From Brienomyrus brachyistius (lineage: Eukaryota; Chordata; Actinopteri; Osteoglossiformes; Mormyridae): DNA of 64,000 bases. The translations under genes and the position numbers were made by a program. Below the pieces are notes generated by a model. That model made no database searches, was not told the DNA's origin, and saw nothing but the letters and a program-made list of their open reading frames with translations. Below are positions 48,061 through 60,200 of this stretch, piece after piece. Numbering within the stretch: the stretch's first letter is position 1; every line of letters begins with the position of its first letter. The stretch covers positions 5,721,608 to 5,785,607 of the forward strand of contig NC_064549.1 in the NCBI RefSeq assembly GCF_023856365.1. The letters are read 5' to 3'.

Positions 48061-48822
48061 GAAAATATTCCAATGTTTTATAGAAAACACTGGAATATAT
48101 TTTCTTTTCTCAGAAAATACCTTTATTCTGTATCATCTTCAGTATCAATGTGACTTTTTAAGAGCAGGTGGGAAACGGACCACTGTGGGGACTGGGTCCA
48201 TGTTTGCTGAGGCACTGGCTTGGATACACACAGTAGGTGGGGCTACCACATGCTGCCCCCATTCCCATTGGTCCCCGCTGAGCCCCGGGCAATGATTGGT
48301 CACATGTGTTGATCCCACCCATCGTGTTCTGTGCAGCCTTATCCATTGCATCGCTGCCTGCCGCCTTCAGCCAGGAGCATCCTCCGAGAACTACAGGCAT
48401 CCGGGGATGTTCCCAATCTGAGAATGCTCAGGGGAACGAGTCACAAAAACATGTCCTCTCAACAGCACCTGAAATGAATAATTCACGAGTTTCCAGTTTG
48501 CTGGAGATGTGTGCTTGGGCTTGCATGTCACTCTTCAAAAGTTTTTCGCATTATAAATTTAAATCCAGCTACAAAACAAAAGCAGTTGTTCCAGGATGGT
48601 TACCTGCCTCTGTGGTTTCTCTCGTCTTCAGTTGGCATAGTCCTGCAAAATGGGCAACATATTCGATTTTCGAATGACTAGTCTGCTCTGTTATACACTG
48701 AGGCGTTGAAACTCCTAATTTATACTAGAATTCCTGAAGTCCGTGAGAATTCTCGTTTTCTCCAAGCGTGGAGCTCCCCTGGTTTTCAAATGAAAAAGGC
48801 TGCCGGTAAGTCTGAACAGCGT

Positions 48823-48827
48823 TAAAA

Positions 48828-48864
<37 letters not shown>

Positions 48865-48876
48865 ACACACATATAT
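48823..48876. repeat. (CA)n microsatellite
   Basis: An A run followed by a CA tract with one T interruption near 48860 and an ATATAT end. Confidence 0.95.
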
Positions 48877-49601
48877 AGACCAGACAGTTCAGTCTTTAAA
48901 TAAAACAGTGATAACATACGGATGGAAACGGCGAACGCGTCGACAGAATTCAGGGGTTTGTTGTGCTGTGAACTGTGAACAGATGCTCCACTATTCAGGC
49001 ACAGATGCGTCTCTGCAGCGGTCGTGTTTAAAGGTATGCTAATTCCGACGCCGTTCGCATACTCTAACTTACGCAGTCGCCCTTTGTGAACATAGCAACC
49101 GAAACTCTGCTAAGTATCCACTGCGCCTAACAGGAAGGTCGAACCCTTTGGGACGTGCTCACTGTCACTCCCCCCCCCCCCCCCCCCCTCCCCGACATCA
49201 CTGCGGGAATGGTGTAAATATATGTACAAAACAAAGGCTAAAGATTATGTGCTGAAAAAGTATTTATGCTAAACAGGAAGTCTCTCAAGCAAGAGACTAA
49301 AAGCAAGTGGCTTCTGCACGGCCTGCTGTCAGCTTTTTACGGCGTTTGGCAATATGGCTGATCTCTGGATATACACTTAGCCGCACTGCAGAAATCCGTG
49401 CCATGGGTGACGGAAGTTTGAAATACAGAGATTAGTCACAGACCTGTAATATACGGATTTAGAACCCGGCACGAAACTTCGACTTTCTACCATAAATCGA
49501 TTAGAGGAAAGCTTGAAATTGCAGCGTGTCCCACAGACTCGGGCGTAAATTCTGACAGGTGTATCCTCATAGGCCAGTCCTGCAGCCCGACATCTGCTAG
49601 A
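48877..49601. other. Non-coding stretch with 19-bp poly-C, no gene seen
   Basis: Unique-looking DNA with a 19-bp C run at 49170-49188, the longest homopolymer in the window. There are no notable open frames. Confidence 0.55.
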
Positions 49602-49720
49602 GCGGTGTTTCCCAATCCAAACCTGGGAGATCTACATACGGTCCACATGTTGGTCCCTGCCAGCTGGGAGGGAGCAAAAACATGGACTGTCCGAGGGTCC
49701 CTGAGAACCGCATTAGGTTC
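49602..49720. mobile_element. Fold-back MITE, copy 3 (family A)
   Basis: Left arm GTGTTTCCCAATCCAAACCT running to CATGTTGGTCCCTGCC; right arm AGCTGGGAGGGAGCAAAAAC then ATGGACTGTCCGAGGGTCCC. The right arm shares GGGAGGGAGC and the GACTGTC-GGGTCCC end with copy 2. The centre of the element is missing. Confidence 0.7.
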
Positions 49721-50699
49721 TAGAGAAGAATCTTAGATGGGAAAACTGGGAATCAACAGCCCACAGCGCCTGTCTCATCCATGCGGAAACAAGGTGTGAA
49801 ACTGACACACAACGGGTCAGATGAGCACCTTTGCTCAGTCAGTCTGCTAATGACGGCATATCCCATCCGCAGGTAGGGGGCGCAATGAGGCCACAATTCA
49901 TACAGAAGGGCCAACCTTATCGGCCAATAATATGTTTTGAATCAGTGAGTGACAAGGGAGGGGCACTCCGGGGGCCAATCAGCTTTCAGTTTGCTTTTGT
50001 GGCCCTGTCCACGTATGCACCCCTGTCTTTCACGTGGGCCTGTGGGGCTCCTCATATCATCAAAATAACTCTCAACATGTGACGATATCGAGGCAGCCAG
50101 AGAGGGTTTCCCTAAAAAACACCACCGGCATATACTGTATACCACACTCACATTTCAGTACCATGGACAGCTCGCCGTCAAGCTCGCCACGGTGACCGCA
50201 GTGAGACTGCAGCCTAGCAACCAGCGATAGAGAGGAACCATGATCCCTAGTTGGGGATTAAGGGCCGCTCTAGTGGTGCAGATGAGTCACGCCCAAACGC
50301 GTTAAGTAATATTAATAGCAGGACATTCCTAAGGCTATTTGCCGGGGGACAGTAAGAGAACTAAAACACAGCACAGGCACGAATGACAAAATGAAGTAAT
50401 GCTTTGGCGTTTGCGGTCAGCATGCGTTCTGATTAAGTTTAAGCATTATGACTACATAAATATGCCAAAAAGGGTTCTGCAAGTGAACGTCTGTGTGACT
50501 GTTACCTTTTAGATAAAGAGAAATGGAGTTTGAATAGGCTAACTGTGGAAAAAGGCAGTTTATAGCGTACAGCAATAAGCGTAAACTGTGTTACTTACTG
50601 ATAAAACTATAAAGCTGAAACCGAATGTATAATTAAATGATCATTTAAGCCGAGTCTTGCGTCCACAGGTTCCTCATGTATATATTTTCTTGCCCGCAG

Positions 50700-51270
50700 A
50701 GCAATTGTCTAATTTGGACTTCAGTAGGATGGCTGTGATATGACCTCAGTCTCATTAGTCTTAATCTCAATTGGCATCTCGGACACTTCTTACTTTATTT
50801 CACAAGTGGCCTTCATAAGTAATGCTTAATGTCTCGGAGAAGCCAGATGACCTGCGACGCGTTAAAGAAGAGAGGGATTTCTTCCCATTTGCCCGAAAAC
50901 AAAGACTAGTAGAAACGGACTAATTACTCTTCGTTTAGTAATTGCAGATATCTGCGATACCTTCAGTTAACCAATAAGGTAGTTTGTAAATGTAGGGAGG
51001 CTCCTGCCTGCTGAAACCTAGACATTCGAACAAAAATAAATGACTGGGCTGTAATTGCCTTACCCGTTTTTTTTCTGTAAAATGTCAAAAGGACTGCGCG
51101 TACCCTCCATCAACGGAAAGTGGCCTCGTTTCATACGTATGCGCTGCTTTCTTCAGAATGCGTGAAAACACTTAAAAATGTCATTTAGAACCTCGATAAT
51201 CCAATATTCCAAAGAACAACAGCCGAACCTCATTTCGAGGCCCTCGTCCCCTTGAGGAATTTCGTCTCAT
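50700..51270. promoter_or_regulatory. Candidate conserved non-coding cluster
   Basis: Long repeat-free stretch with GAGCAATTGTCTAATTTGGA, GTCTCATTAGTCTTAATCTC, GGACTAATTACTCTTCG, GTTTAGTAATTGCAGATATC and TCGATAATCCAATATTCC. The density of TAATTA and CTAAT cores over about 250 bp resembles developmental enhancers. This is inference without alignment. Confidence 0.33.
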
Positions 51271-52694
51271 TTATGAAGCCAAGGGAAGTTATTATGTTTG
51301 TTTGTGCGTTTGAACCTGAGAGTAGACGCCTACTGCCGTATGTATGGGAGCATTAGCTGAGATATGCAGACGACGTTGTCCCTTCTTGTGTCAAGCTATA
51401 GACAGGGGAGACAGCACACTTATGAAACATTAATGAGCGACCCACCTCGCCACTGGAGATTTCACTTTGAATATTTCACTAACTGTTTTGGTAAGTGAGA
51501 GCAGTGACAGTGATTCCATTGTAGGAGTAGGGGGCACTCGACCTGGCCGATGACTTGAGCATCGCTTGGATGATTCTGCTCTCAGTCTTCGGGGGGTGGG
51601 GGGGGGCTGTGTCGTCACTCCGGAGGGACATAGATGGTGGGACACACAAGGTTAACATTACCATGGCTTTTTATTATTATTTTTTTTTTTACAAAACATA
51701 TCACTTGCCCTTTAGAAGTGCAAACAGACCCTGACCAAGCCTCACCTGAAAACAGGTGTCAGATGCATGTACGGCATATTTATGCTTCAGACGGGCCGTC
51801 GGGGCAAGTTCTGTGTCATTTATTAATTGGCTGGTGCTGTCAGACTGTGACATTAAGCAGGAGCAGATTCATTCCACTGCAGTTCATCTCTCACCTTGTT
51901 TGCTCGCGCCACTTTCTGTCGCAAACATGCACCTTACATGCATTTATACAACTGCCTGTATGCCGGGAATAAGGTGGGTGGTGCGCTCTGACAAAGACAC
52001 GATGGCGTTAGGGGTTGGAGATCGTCCCACACCAGGTTCTCATCCTGTGAAGAACATGAGAACAGGCAGATCGTATCTTAAATTCTTAAAAACAATCAGT
52101 GAGGAGAAAGTGTCTAAATATATGCATGTATGACTAATGACTAGCTGTGATACTTGACGTGATTTATGCTACCAATGACTGTTAGGTGATTTCCCATGAA
52201 AATGTGACATTGGGGCATCATCAGTCCTGTGAGGAAAATGAAGTTGTTTGTTACGGCTCTCTTTACGCATGCCTCTAAAATTACCACCTGTCATGTCCAT
52301 CGGCAGAACCTCTTACGGAGAAGGCATTAGGCCCAGTGTCTCTGCAGCCTACTAATTCTCCTGCCCCAGGGAGGGCTCCTTTCGGAAGTCGGAGCAGGAA
52401 AGCGGCTCGGCCGCCGGCGAAGATGCCCTTAATGACCAGGAATCAGCCTTATCATCGGCCACTGTGGTGGGACACCGTTCTCAGCCAGAGCCGTGAAGGT
52501 GACTGCAAACACTCACTCTCTTCAGCTTATTTGTTCCGTACATGGTGCATAAATAACAGAAATTAAACGTCTTAGACCGAAAATAGCGATTTGTCAGCAA
52601 GAAAACAGCATACATATTTATTAATAATAAGAGAGGAGCTTCTGAATGTTTCTTTACCCCAAAGGGTATCCGGGTCATCATGGACATCAGCCCC

Positions 52695-52748
52695 TCTTTA
52701 TGGATCCTGTACCCTTTATGGATCCTGTAGTCTTTATGGATCTCTCTG
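52695..52748. repeat. 18-bp tandem repeat, 3 units
   Basis: CTTTATGGATCCTGTAxx occurs twice exactly in its first 16 bp and a third time diverged at the end. The period keeps frame and gives short Met-Asp-Pro repeats in a plus frame. Confidence 0.85.
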
Positions 52749-53909
52749 CTTTGCGTTTGAAGAAAGTTCGTATTGGCAGGGCCGACTGTGTTGAACCCCC
52801 CAGTGACCAAAACGACGAAGAGGAGCCTCTGTTCACGCATGCGGTGTCTCCCCAGCCTGAAACGCACCAGGCAGCAAGAGAACAAGTGGAATTATTTATA
52901 GGGGTGAAATATTTATCTGGCCGGAACCGTGTCGCGTCCCATTGACACGCGGCTTGGACCACGATGCTCCTTGAATACTAAAGACAGACTGTTTGGTCCT
53001 CCAGGCTGCTATTATCCATTTATTTAGTAGATTGGACAGGTACTCTGAGCCAGCTGGGCAGAAAGACAGAGACAGGGAGGAGTACAGGGGACCGGGGGAG
53101 TCTGTGCTTCTATTGGGAGGCCCTCAAGGCCTTTCCCCCCTATGTTCTTCATGTGGTATGGCCCCAAGGCCATATACCCCCTGTGTTCCTTATGTGGAGA
53201 GACCACACCAAAAGAGGAACGTGGGGGGGAAGATAGGGCCTCAAGGACTCTCCTGAAAAAAGGCCAAGTTGCTTCAAGTGGTGTTGCTGTGAGTGTGTGT
53301 GCGTGGGGTGATGATGTCGCTGTCCCACCCGCGCTTCACCAACCTGCGTCAACAACTGAGACGCACGTGTTTCTCTAACGCCTGTCACTGGCTCCACACA
53401 CAGCAGATACAGAGAGAGCTGATCAACACTCCTGAAGTGAAATGGAGAAATATAGCAGAATTTAAATAAAAAATAGACGTGCACAATTATGACAACTAAA
53501 AAGGGGAACAATGCAGTCGGTAATATTATACTGTATGGAATGTAAATGGATGCATTCAGGGCCAGTTTAACGGATCACACTCGTTTTAGTCCTGAGTAAA
53601 AGGCTTACTTGCTCCGGTGAAGACTGATACTCACTGTTTAAATATTTATCTCTATTCTTACTGTAGCTTTTTTTTCTTTCGGTCTACAGAGTGGAACCGG
53701 CAATCTGCGAGCTCCGGACCTTAAAGAACTGCTTTTGTGCCCTGAGTGAACCGGCAGTTAACGGGAAATGGATCTCTCCGAGAACGAGAGGCCACCCTTA
53801 GGCGCCTGAGTGCCAGCCAGGCATGATGAGAGAGACGCTCATCCTCTCCAGCACGCGTGTGGCCTGCAACTGCACGTGCATCCGTGCTTTGTTGGACGTT
53901 GCATTCATT

Positions 53910-54020
53910 TCAAAGTCAACTTTATTGACAACAAAATGATGCTGTAGGCTCACCTAGTGCAAGCATCAGACATAGTAATAGAATAGAATGAATGACAGAA
54001 AATAGTGCAACAATTTGTAG
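53910..54020. repeat. Dispersed repeat fragment (TTTATTG type)
   Basis: CAAAGTCAACTTTATTGACA then ACAAAATGATGC, later GTAATAGAATAGAATG and AAAATAGTGCAACAA. The order resembles the start of a common fish repeat that begins with TTTATTGTCAT; the element at 60838 begins in a similar way. It is strongly diverged. Confidence 0.4.
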
Positions 54021-54689
54021 CCTCCATGATGTTTAGTACATGTCTCTTTAACTCACTCCCTTTTAGATTAATCCCGCTAATTGCATTTCGTTTGTCTGCT
54101 TATGTGCTATTTGCATATGTCGAGAGGTTTGATGGGGCCAAGCCTACCTGAATTATCGAGGAATAAATGGATGTTTCTTCCAGTTAATTCTCTGAGCTGT
54201 ATGCGGGCGCGTGTTTAAATCACCACTACTTCAGATTGTTGCCCAGTTTGTCATGAAATGTAATATATCTGTAAAATGAAAACAGATAAAAAAATATCTG
54301 TCTTCTTGGCATTTCCAGTTCCTGTGCGGTACACGGCGTGCTCATCCCTCTGCTTCCTGACTGATCCTCTCTACCTTCCCGTTAATGGAGAGACCCGGGT
54401 CCAAAACGCGGCCCACACGTCAGCAGAAAAACACGCATTATCATTCTTCGCAGATGTTTCTGCTGTGGAAAATGACATCAGAAAAAGAAAACAAACTGGC
54501 AATTCGGCTCGTACTATGAAATGATTTCCACAATGTGCCGTGCGTGACAAGCGTGACTGACAGGTAAAATCTCCAAACATGCGCCCGTGCTCTCAATTTT
54601 GCAACGTAAATCTTTTTTGAGGTTTCAGAGAAACAGGATGCAGAGGGAACTGCTCCTATTTTGGCCTTTTCAGTCATCATCGCTCCATT

Positions 54690-55080
54690 TGCATCATGAT
54701 TTCCATATTCATTCCATTTGGCTTTTTTTCTCCATGTGTGTCTTGATGAGCATTAAGGCAAATTCACCAAAGCAGAACATTGCTCAGTGATGTTTGACAT
54801 TATTAGCTCCGCAAACGCCAATGGGTTATAACCAATTACCACAGGCTACAAAAAAGTCTAAAAATAATGACTGAAACTTTGTGTTATATAGTTACTTTCT
54901 CAATAATCCCCACACAAGGGAAGTCTTTGCAAACTCCCAGAAAGTGCTGTTGAAATCTGCAGAACTTAATTAATGACGCAGGAATCCAGAACTCTCTGGT
55001 ATTCTGTAGTGCAATTATCCTAATGCATACACAATTTTAATATGCACAAAATCTTAATTACACGCTTTTAAAATGGAACT
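54690..55080. promoter_or_regulatory. Candidate conserved non-coding element
   Basis: Holds a perfect octamer-type CCATTTGCATCATG, then TTCCATATTCATTCCATTTG, GAACTTAATTAATGACGCAG, GTGCAATTATCCTAATGCAT and ATTTTAATATGCACAAAATC. POU- and homeodomain-type cores alternate. Untested for conservation. Confidence 0.3.
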
Positions 55081-55438
55081 GTATTGAAACATAGCGAGTG
55101 ATTTAAACCTCAAAAACATGTTTATCAGGCTGCCTCAACTAGCAGCAGTCGGGGCACCAAGGAAGAACCTAGAAACAAACAGAAATCATAGTTACATCAC
55201 TCTTATTGTTCCGAGCCCTCGTATGATTGGCCACTCAGTGGGTGATAAGCAGTAGTTCTGTGCCGTGGGGGGGAATTAAACCCGTTTAGCAGAAACAGGG
55301 CTGGTTACAGGACTAGGATTCGCTGTGATCATCATCAGTAATCTCCTCGGGCACGTGAGACAGCATGCTGAGAAGGGAGAGGAGGGGCAGGCTGGCTGGG
55401 CCTCTTCCATACAGGAAACCTGTGTTTATAACAGCCAT

Positions 55439-55463
55439 CCCCCCCCCTCCCCCCGCCCCCGCC
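55439..55463 (-). other. Potential G-quadruplex on the minus strand
   Basis: The plus strand is almost all C with single T, G and G interruptions. The minus strand therefore reads as runs of 5, 6 and at least 7 G separated by one base, enough for four G tracts. No gene start is visible nearby. Confidence 0.6.
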
Positions 55464-55570
55464 ACCTCTCCGGCATCTACAGGCATTACGATCTTAATGC
55501 CGTCCTCATCGTCAGTCCACCAAGGACAACTCCCATGGCTGACTGTTTGCTCTCTCCTCATCCCCTTTAC

Positions 55571-55606
55571 CTCTCTCTCCCCCCCCCCCCCCCCTCTCTC
55601 TCTCTT
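55571..55606. repeat. CT / poly-C / CT low-complexity tract
   Basis: CTCTCTCT, then about 16 C, then CTCTCTCTCTCT. Confidence 0.95.
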
Positions 55607-56484
55607 TCATCAGCCTCTCCGGTGCATCAGCTTGCTATGCTAAACTGGCATCCTCCCAAGGCCTCGGGACGCGTAAATGAAAGATGACATGCAGCGATGG
55701 ACCCCTGATAATGCCGACTAACCTGTTCATTAGCAGCGTTGTCTACCTGCGTGCTTTTTTTAAATTTTTTGCTGACTTTCTGACCTTCTTCCGAAAAGAA
55801 AAAAAGAGAAAGAAGAATCCGCGTCTGCGGGTGTCCTGGCCGACGGAGCGTTCCTTTAAACAGCGGCGAGATAAAAAGCGGAGAGGGTTAAACGTATTTG
55901 TCAGTCAGACACAATCAATGTTCCCCAGACAGCATTGTCAACATAAATTACTGTCTGCTCCAACTGCTGAAAACAATTTAGATGATGATTATATTTGTAA
56001 TGCTTGAGTCACGCAGATTTTTTATTTATTTTTTTTTTGGGGGGGGGGCTAAGGAGTGCACTATTTGTTTAAACTTCTGGATGTTTGTCAACTTGGCTGC
56101 TGTACGAGAGAAGACATATCATTCTGTGTTCCGACTTTGGGACAACATGCGGGGTAGGGGATCCCCCCCCCCTAAGGGACATCCTGAGGTCTGATCTGCC
56201 TTCAATAGTGGCTTAGGCTTGGCCAGAGCCACTCGAGGTCCCTGCAGCACCCTCACGCCCGTCTCTAATAGCAAAGCCATGTATCGCTCTGTGCCCCAGA
56301 TTGATACGTCCGTCCTGTGATGAAAAGAGCCGGTCACACCTGCTACACCTCCGCCGCTCCAGCCCCGCAGAACCACCCATCCTGATGCGATGTCCTCGTG
56401 ATGCCGAGTATCCACCTTCTACAAGGTTATTTTCATTCCTCTATGTCGTTTCAGCTTTAACTCATTCCTAGAGGATATGACGAC

Positions 56485-57255
56485 TTCAGTTCTAAGTAGA
56501 ATGCAAATTCTTGATATCAGAAATTCAGTGGTAACTAGATATAATGTCAATTCTTGATATTGGAAATAGCTTTAGCTAGTGAGATTAAAAATGTTTTTCT
56601 CATTCATTTCAATGGGAGGTGGAATTTGAATAGATTAAAATGTTGTCACGCCCGGCTCGTCCGATCCTCGTGTGTGCCACGCCCCCTGATTATCCACGTG
56701 TGCTTCCCTGATCTTGCCCAGTCCTGTCTATTTCAGTCCATGTCTTGCCTTAGTTCATGGTCCGTCATTGATGTTAGTCGATGTTCGTACTAGTGTTCTG
56801 TTCTGTCCTGCCCTTACCTTCTAATAAATCCCCAGTTTTCCCCCGTACTTCGCCTGCTTGCCTGCTTTCTGCCTGCTTGCCTGCCTGTGCGATCACCCGC
56901 TTCCATGGCGATCGTGACAAATGTGAGTTTCTGATATTAGAAATTCACTATTTATAATTGAATTGTAATTGATGAAATATCAACGTTTGTCAGGGATTCG
57001 GCTGTAACTAAGTATAATCAAAACTGAATTATGACTAATTACGATTGAATTCCTGACAGCAGAAATGGGATTTTCAGATAGCTAAATTTTAAAATTGTCA
57101 TTTTAACTACCTAAAACTGAATTATAACTAATTTCTGAATTCCTGATATCAGAAGTTTCTGATATCAATAATATGCATTTTAATTAACATTTACACATTA
57201 TAACTAATTACAAATGACTTTCTGATAAGATTTTGCGTTCTAGCTGGCTAGAAAT
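56485..57255. repeat. Degenerate GATATC-palindrome repeat, interrupted by a solo LTR
   Basis: On both sides of the LTR the DNA is built of poorly conserved pieces such as TTCTTGATATCAGAAATTCA, GTAACTAGATATAATG, GAATTCCTGACAGCAGAAAT and CTGATATCAGAAGTTTCTGA. The repeating theme is GATATC with flanking AATTC or GAAATT and a TAACTA spacer. Such sequence is widespread in fish genomes. A second patch is at 62730-62993. Confidence 0.65.
56644..56919 (+). mobile_element. Solo LTR, related to the element at 18578-21115
   Basis: 276 bp, TGTCA...TGACA, flanked on both sides by AATGT (56639-56643 and 56920-56924), a perfect 5-bp target duplication. It shares with the minus-strand LTRs the start GGCTCGTCCG, then TGTGCCACG-CCCCTGATTA, CACGTGTGCTTCCCTGATC and a late AATAAA (56823-56828). 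The middle parts differ, so it belongs to a sister subfamily. It is the product of LTR-LTR recombination. Confidence 0.92.
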
Positions 57256-60200
57256 GAACTGAAGCTACAACGACCTGCCAGATCATCACCACTCCTTGTC
57301 ATTACGGATGGATTCCAAAAACTTCTCACCCTGTTTGCTCAGTGTGCAGTCCTCCTCTGCAAGTCGTGCCCCAGGCCTAACACATCCTAACACTTATTAA
57401 ACAAACATATGGTGGAACAAATATTGGAAATTATTATAAAGTATGCCTCCAGAACAAGAGGGCTTCTGCCTGTAGTTTTTACTAGAGGCTAATATTAGCA
57501 TGCTGTCAAGTCCGGAATGTACAGAGGAAAACATAGCATTCAGTTATTTAATAAAAATATACTCACATGTGATGCCGGCACTTGGCTGGATCTTCACGGC
57601 GCTGACGGGAGGTATGCTAGCTGCAGGGGGCACAGTCCGGCTGATCTTTGGCGTTTCCATGGGGATTAATTACAGACCCTGTGTCCAAAGGCGCCACACT
57701 AATGATGACCACACAATCGGCAAAACGAACATGGGCGAAAAGCCGGCAGCCCTGCGACATCGCAGCCGACTCTAATGCATGTCATTTATGTGCAGCGGAT
57801 GAAACCTTTTTTCGCCACAGTGCATTGAACGGCACTGTAATCTTTACGAAATGCCGCAGAACATTATAGAAACGCGTACAACAATAAGACAGAGATTCAT
57901 ATGCACAGTCTGCACACAATTTATCCTCAAGCGGTCGAAAGAACACTATTGGCCACAAAAAAAAATGATGTGAACATGAAGGTTTTGCAAGATGAACTGG
58001 ATAAATGTAAACCAAGTGACTTTTGAAACAGACAAGAGGGGCCAAGGTACATAAAACATTGGATCATCCATCTGAGACTTTAGCTCATGTTTGCTTGTGC
58101 TGTTTCCTCAGGATCCCCCACCTCCGTAAAGACTACATGCCTCCCCAGCCCCCACCCCAGAACTTCAGGGAGGAAGTGTGACTCTTTTTATGACACTATT
58201 TTTGTGACAGATTTCTGTTCGGTTTCTGATGGTCCCTAAAAGGAGTTGAGTTGCATCACACATTATCTATCATTAATTAGGAAGACAATGCTTCGCGATT
58301 ACTCAGTACTAAAGCAGCAAATTACAAAATGAGTCATGCATTAAGAATTAGTTATTAACTAGTTTAAAGTGTGAAATTTAAATTTGACAACTGCAAAGCA
58401 ACTGAGGGCAGAAATAAATAAGGAACATCAGCTTCAGAGCAAAACCAGCATTTTTTTGTCGGAAATACGAGTCATTGCATTATACTGTAGTTAATATACC
58501 TTCTAAATATGGTCTAATCGAGGCCTTTGTCCTGGGAGCGTTTCTTGAGTAACTGGGTCCTAATCAATGTTTATACATTCATAACTCTCACTTTATCTTG
58601 ATTCTCAGTCCTCTCAGAATGTCTTGTCACTGTGGTACGCTTATCGCCATTGAAAGTGCGTAGAGTTATCTGGAAAACTCTTACTGGTTGCATTTTCAAA
58701 AGCATAAAATACGATACGCCTGATGAATGTTCTGGTGATTTTTATTTATTTTCATCTCATCTGTGAATATTTCCTACTGAAGTGTCTGCGACAGTCTCTA
58801 TAGCAACTAAAGACAGACAGCATCCAGAACATACATTTCTTGTTTCATAATTGCGGTGCTTTTGGAATGAGACGCACAGAAACCTGAGCGGGGGAGGCGT
58901 TTGGACGACGGATAGATGGACAGACCCCCTAGAGGGCTGATCTCACTCACCAGCACTAGTCACTGTCCTTCTTCACACCTGCTTTTTTGGACGAAGCAGA
59001 AAAGGGCGATCTGCTTCGGCGCCCCCTGCTGGTCACTCCTATGAACGCGTGCCGGCATGCCTATTTATCTGTGTCCCCAGCTCTTAATCAATTTCCCCTT
59101 CGTTTCTCCCGCTGCCATCGGATAGAGGGAACGGAATGGAAGATATCTGGGCTAAGCGGACACCACCATGGCACATGGTTACAAACTGGCAGACGTCCAC
59201 CTTGAAGAGAAACATTAGATGTTGTTAGCAGCTATTGTCTGCTGTCTGTTCGCTCCCTACACTTTTGGTGTTTTTAGATCGGTCCTCTGCATGGTGGCAA
59301 AGACCTGCCCCTCCATTAGTGCGTTACAGCCCCCCCCCCCCCATAGTTAAATGCAGATTTCACTCTGGCTGTCTGAGAGACCGTGGCGCACCGCTAAGCC
59401 ACGGGATGCCGGCATTAAGCATCAGGACAACTGCTAGGAGGACGCACGCAGGCTTGTGTCTGCCAGCGGGGAACCGGGGTATTTTCAGTGCTCACAGAAT
59501 GCTCTGGAACCTCCTCAGGCAGAGGCAAAAGGAAATGGAAATGAGTGTTTGTGTGTGTATCCTCCGTGAGGCTGCCACTCGTCCCCCACGGTGGGAAAGG
59601 AGGATCGGCCGTGCTGAACGTGTGGGTGTGGGTGGCTTTTCAGGTCATAATGTAATGAAAAAGCAAATTATTTCCTCGGCTAGATATTCCCGACTGTGGG
59701 CTGCAGACATTTCATTAATCCTTCTAAAATTAATTGGTACACAAACATGGTTTCTGGAAATTTAACATAGGTTCATTTTTGTGGCCAGATTTAACAGATT
59801 TAACCTTATGATGTCATGTACATGGTATATGTGTGTGTGTGTGTTAGAGAGAAAGAGAGAGAGACCACATCACAATTTTTTGTTTCATTCATTTCTCAGT
59901 TTAAGGGTATGTCCTGTATAAAATATATATCTAAAAAAAATTGGCAAACTGCAGCCTGGCTCTTCTCCATTTCTCATTGACAAAGGGATTCTTCCTTGCT
60001 TTATGGGACTTCAGTCCTGCTTCTAGAGCCTGATACAAACTGTCCTAGCAGTGCACCTCACACCTGCACTTAATGTTTTCCATTCCTCTTGAAGGTCACA
60101 TGATGTCATCCCTGATTCATATATATATATATACAGTATTTTTGTTTTGAATCATATTTCTGAGGATTGTTGCAGGGGTCTCATTGAGTTTCATTATTTT

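Larger units (their letters stand above)
46061..48822. other. Non-coding stretch, no gene seen
   Basis: Contains a 12-bp G run at 47460-47471 and two candidate regulatory clusters listed separately. Frames up to 126 codons (46059-46439 minus) have no recognisable domain. Confidence 0.5.
49721..53909. other. Non-coding stretch, no gene seen
   Basis: Unique-looking DNA. Local small repeats are an 18-bp unit CTTTATGGATCCTGTA.. in three copies at about 52695-52748 and a diverged two-copy duplication near 53126-53205. Frames up to 134 codons (52481-52885 minus) overlap open frames on the other strand. One large candidate regulatory cluster is listed separately. Confidence 0.5.
54021..56484. other. 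Non-coding stretch, no gene seen
   Basis: Contains an octamer-bearing candidate regulatory stretch, a G-quadruplex-type C cluster near 55440, a C/CT tract at 55571-55606 and a 10-bp G run at 56039-56048. Open frames of 90-120 codons around 55320-55690 on both strands come from skewed base composition. Confidence 0.5.

Noticed and set aside
59235..59765. 176-codon plus-strand frame as a gene
   Set aside because: It reads through a poly-C tract, has no recognisable domain, and no exon signals support it.
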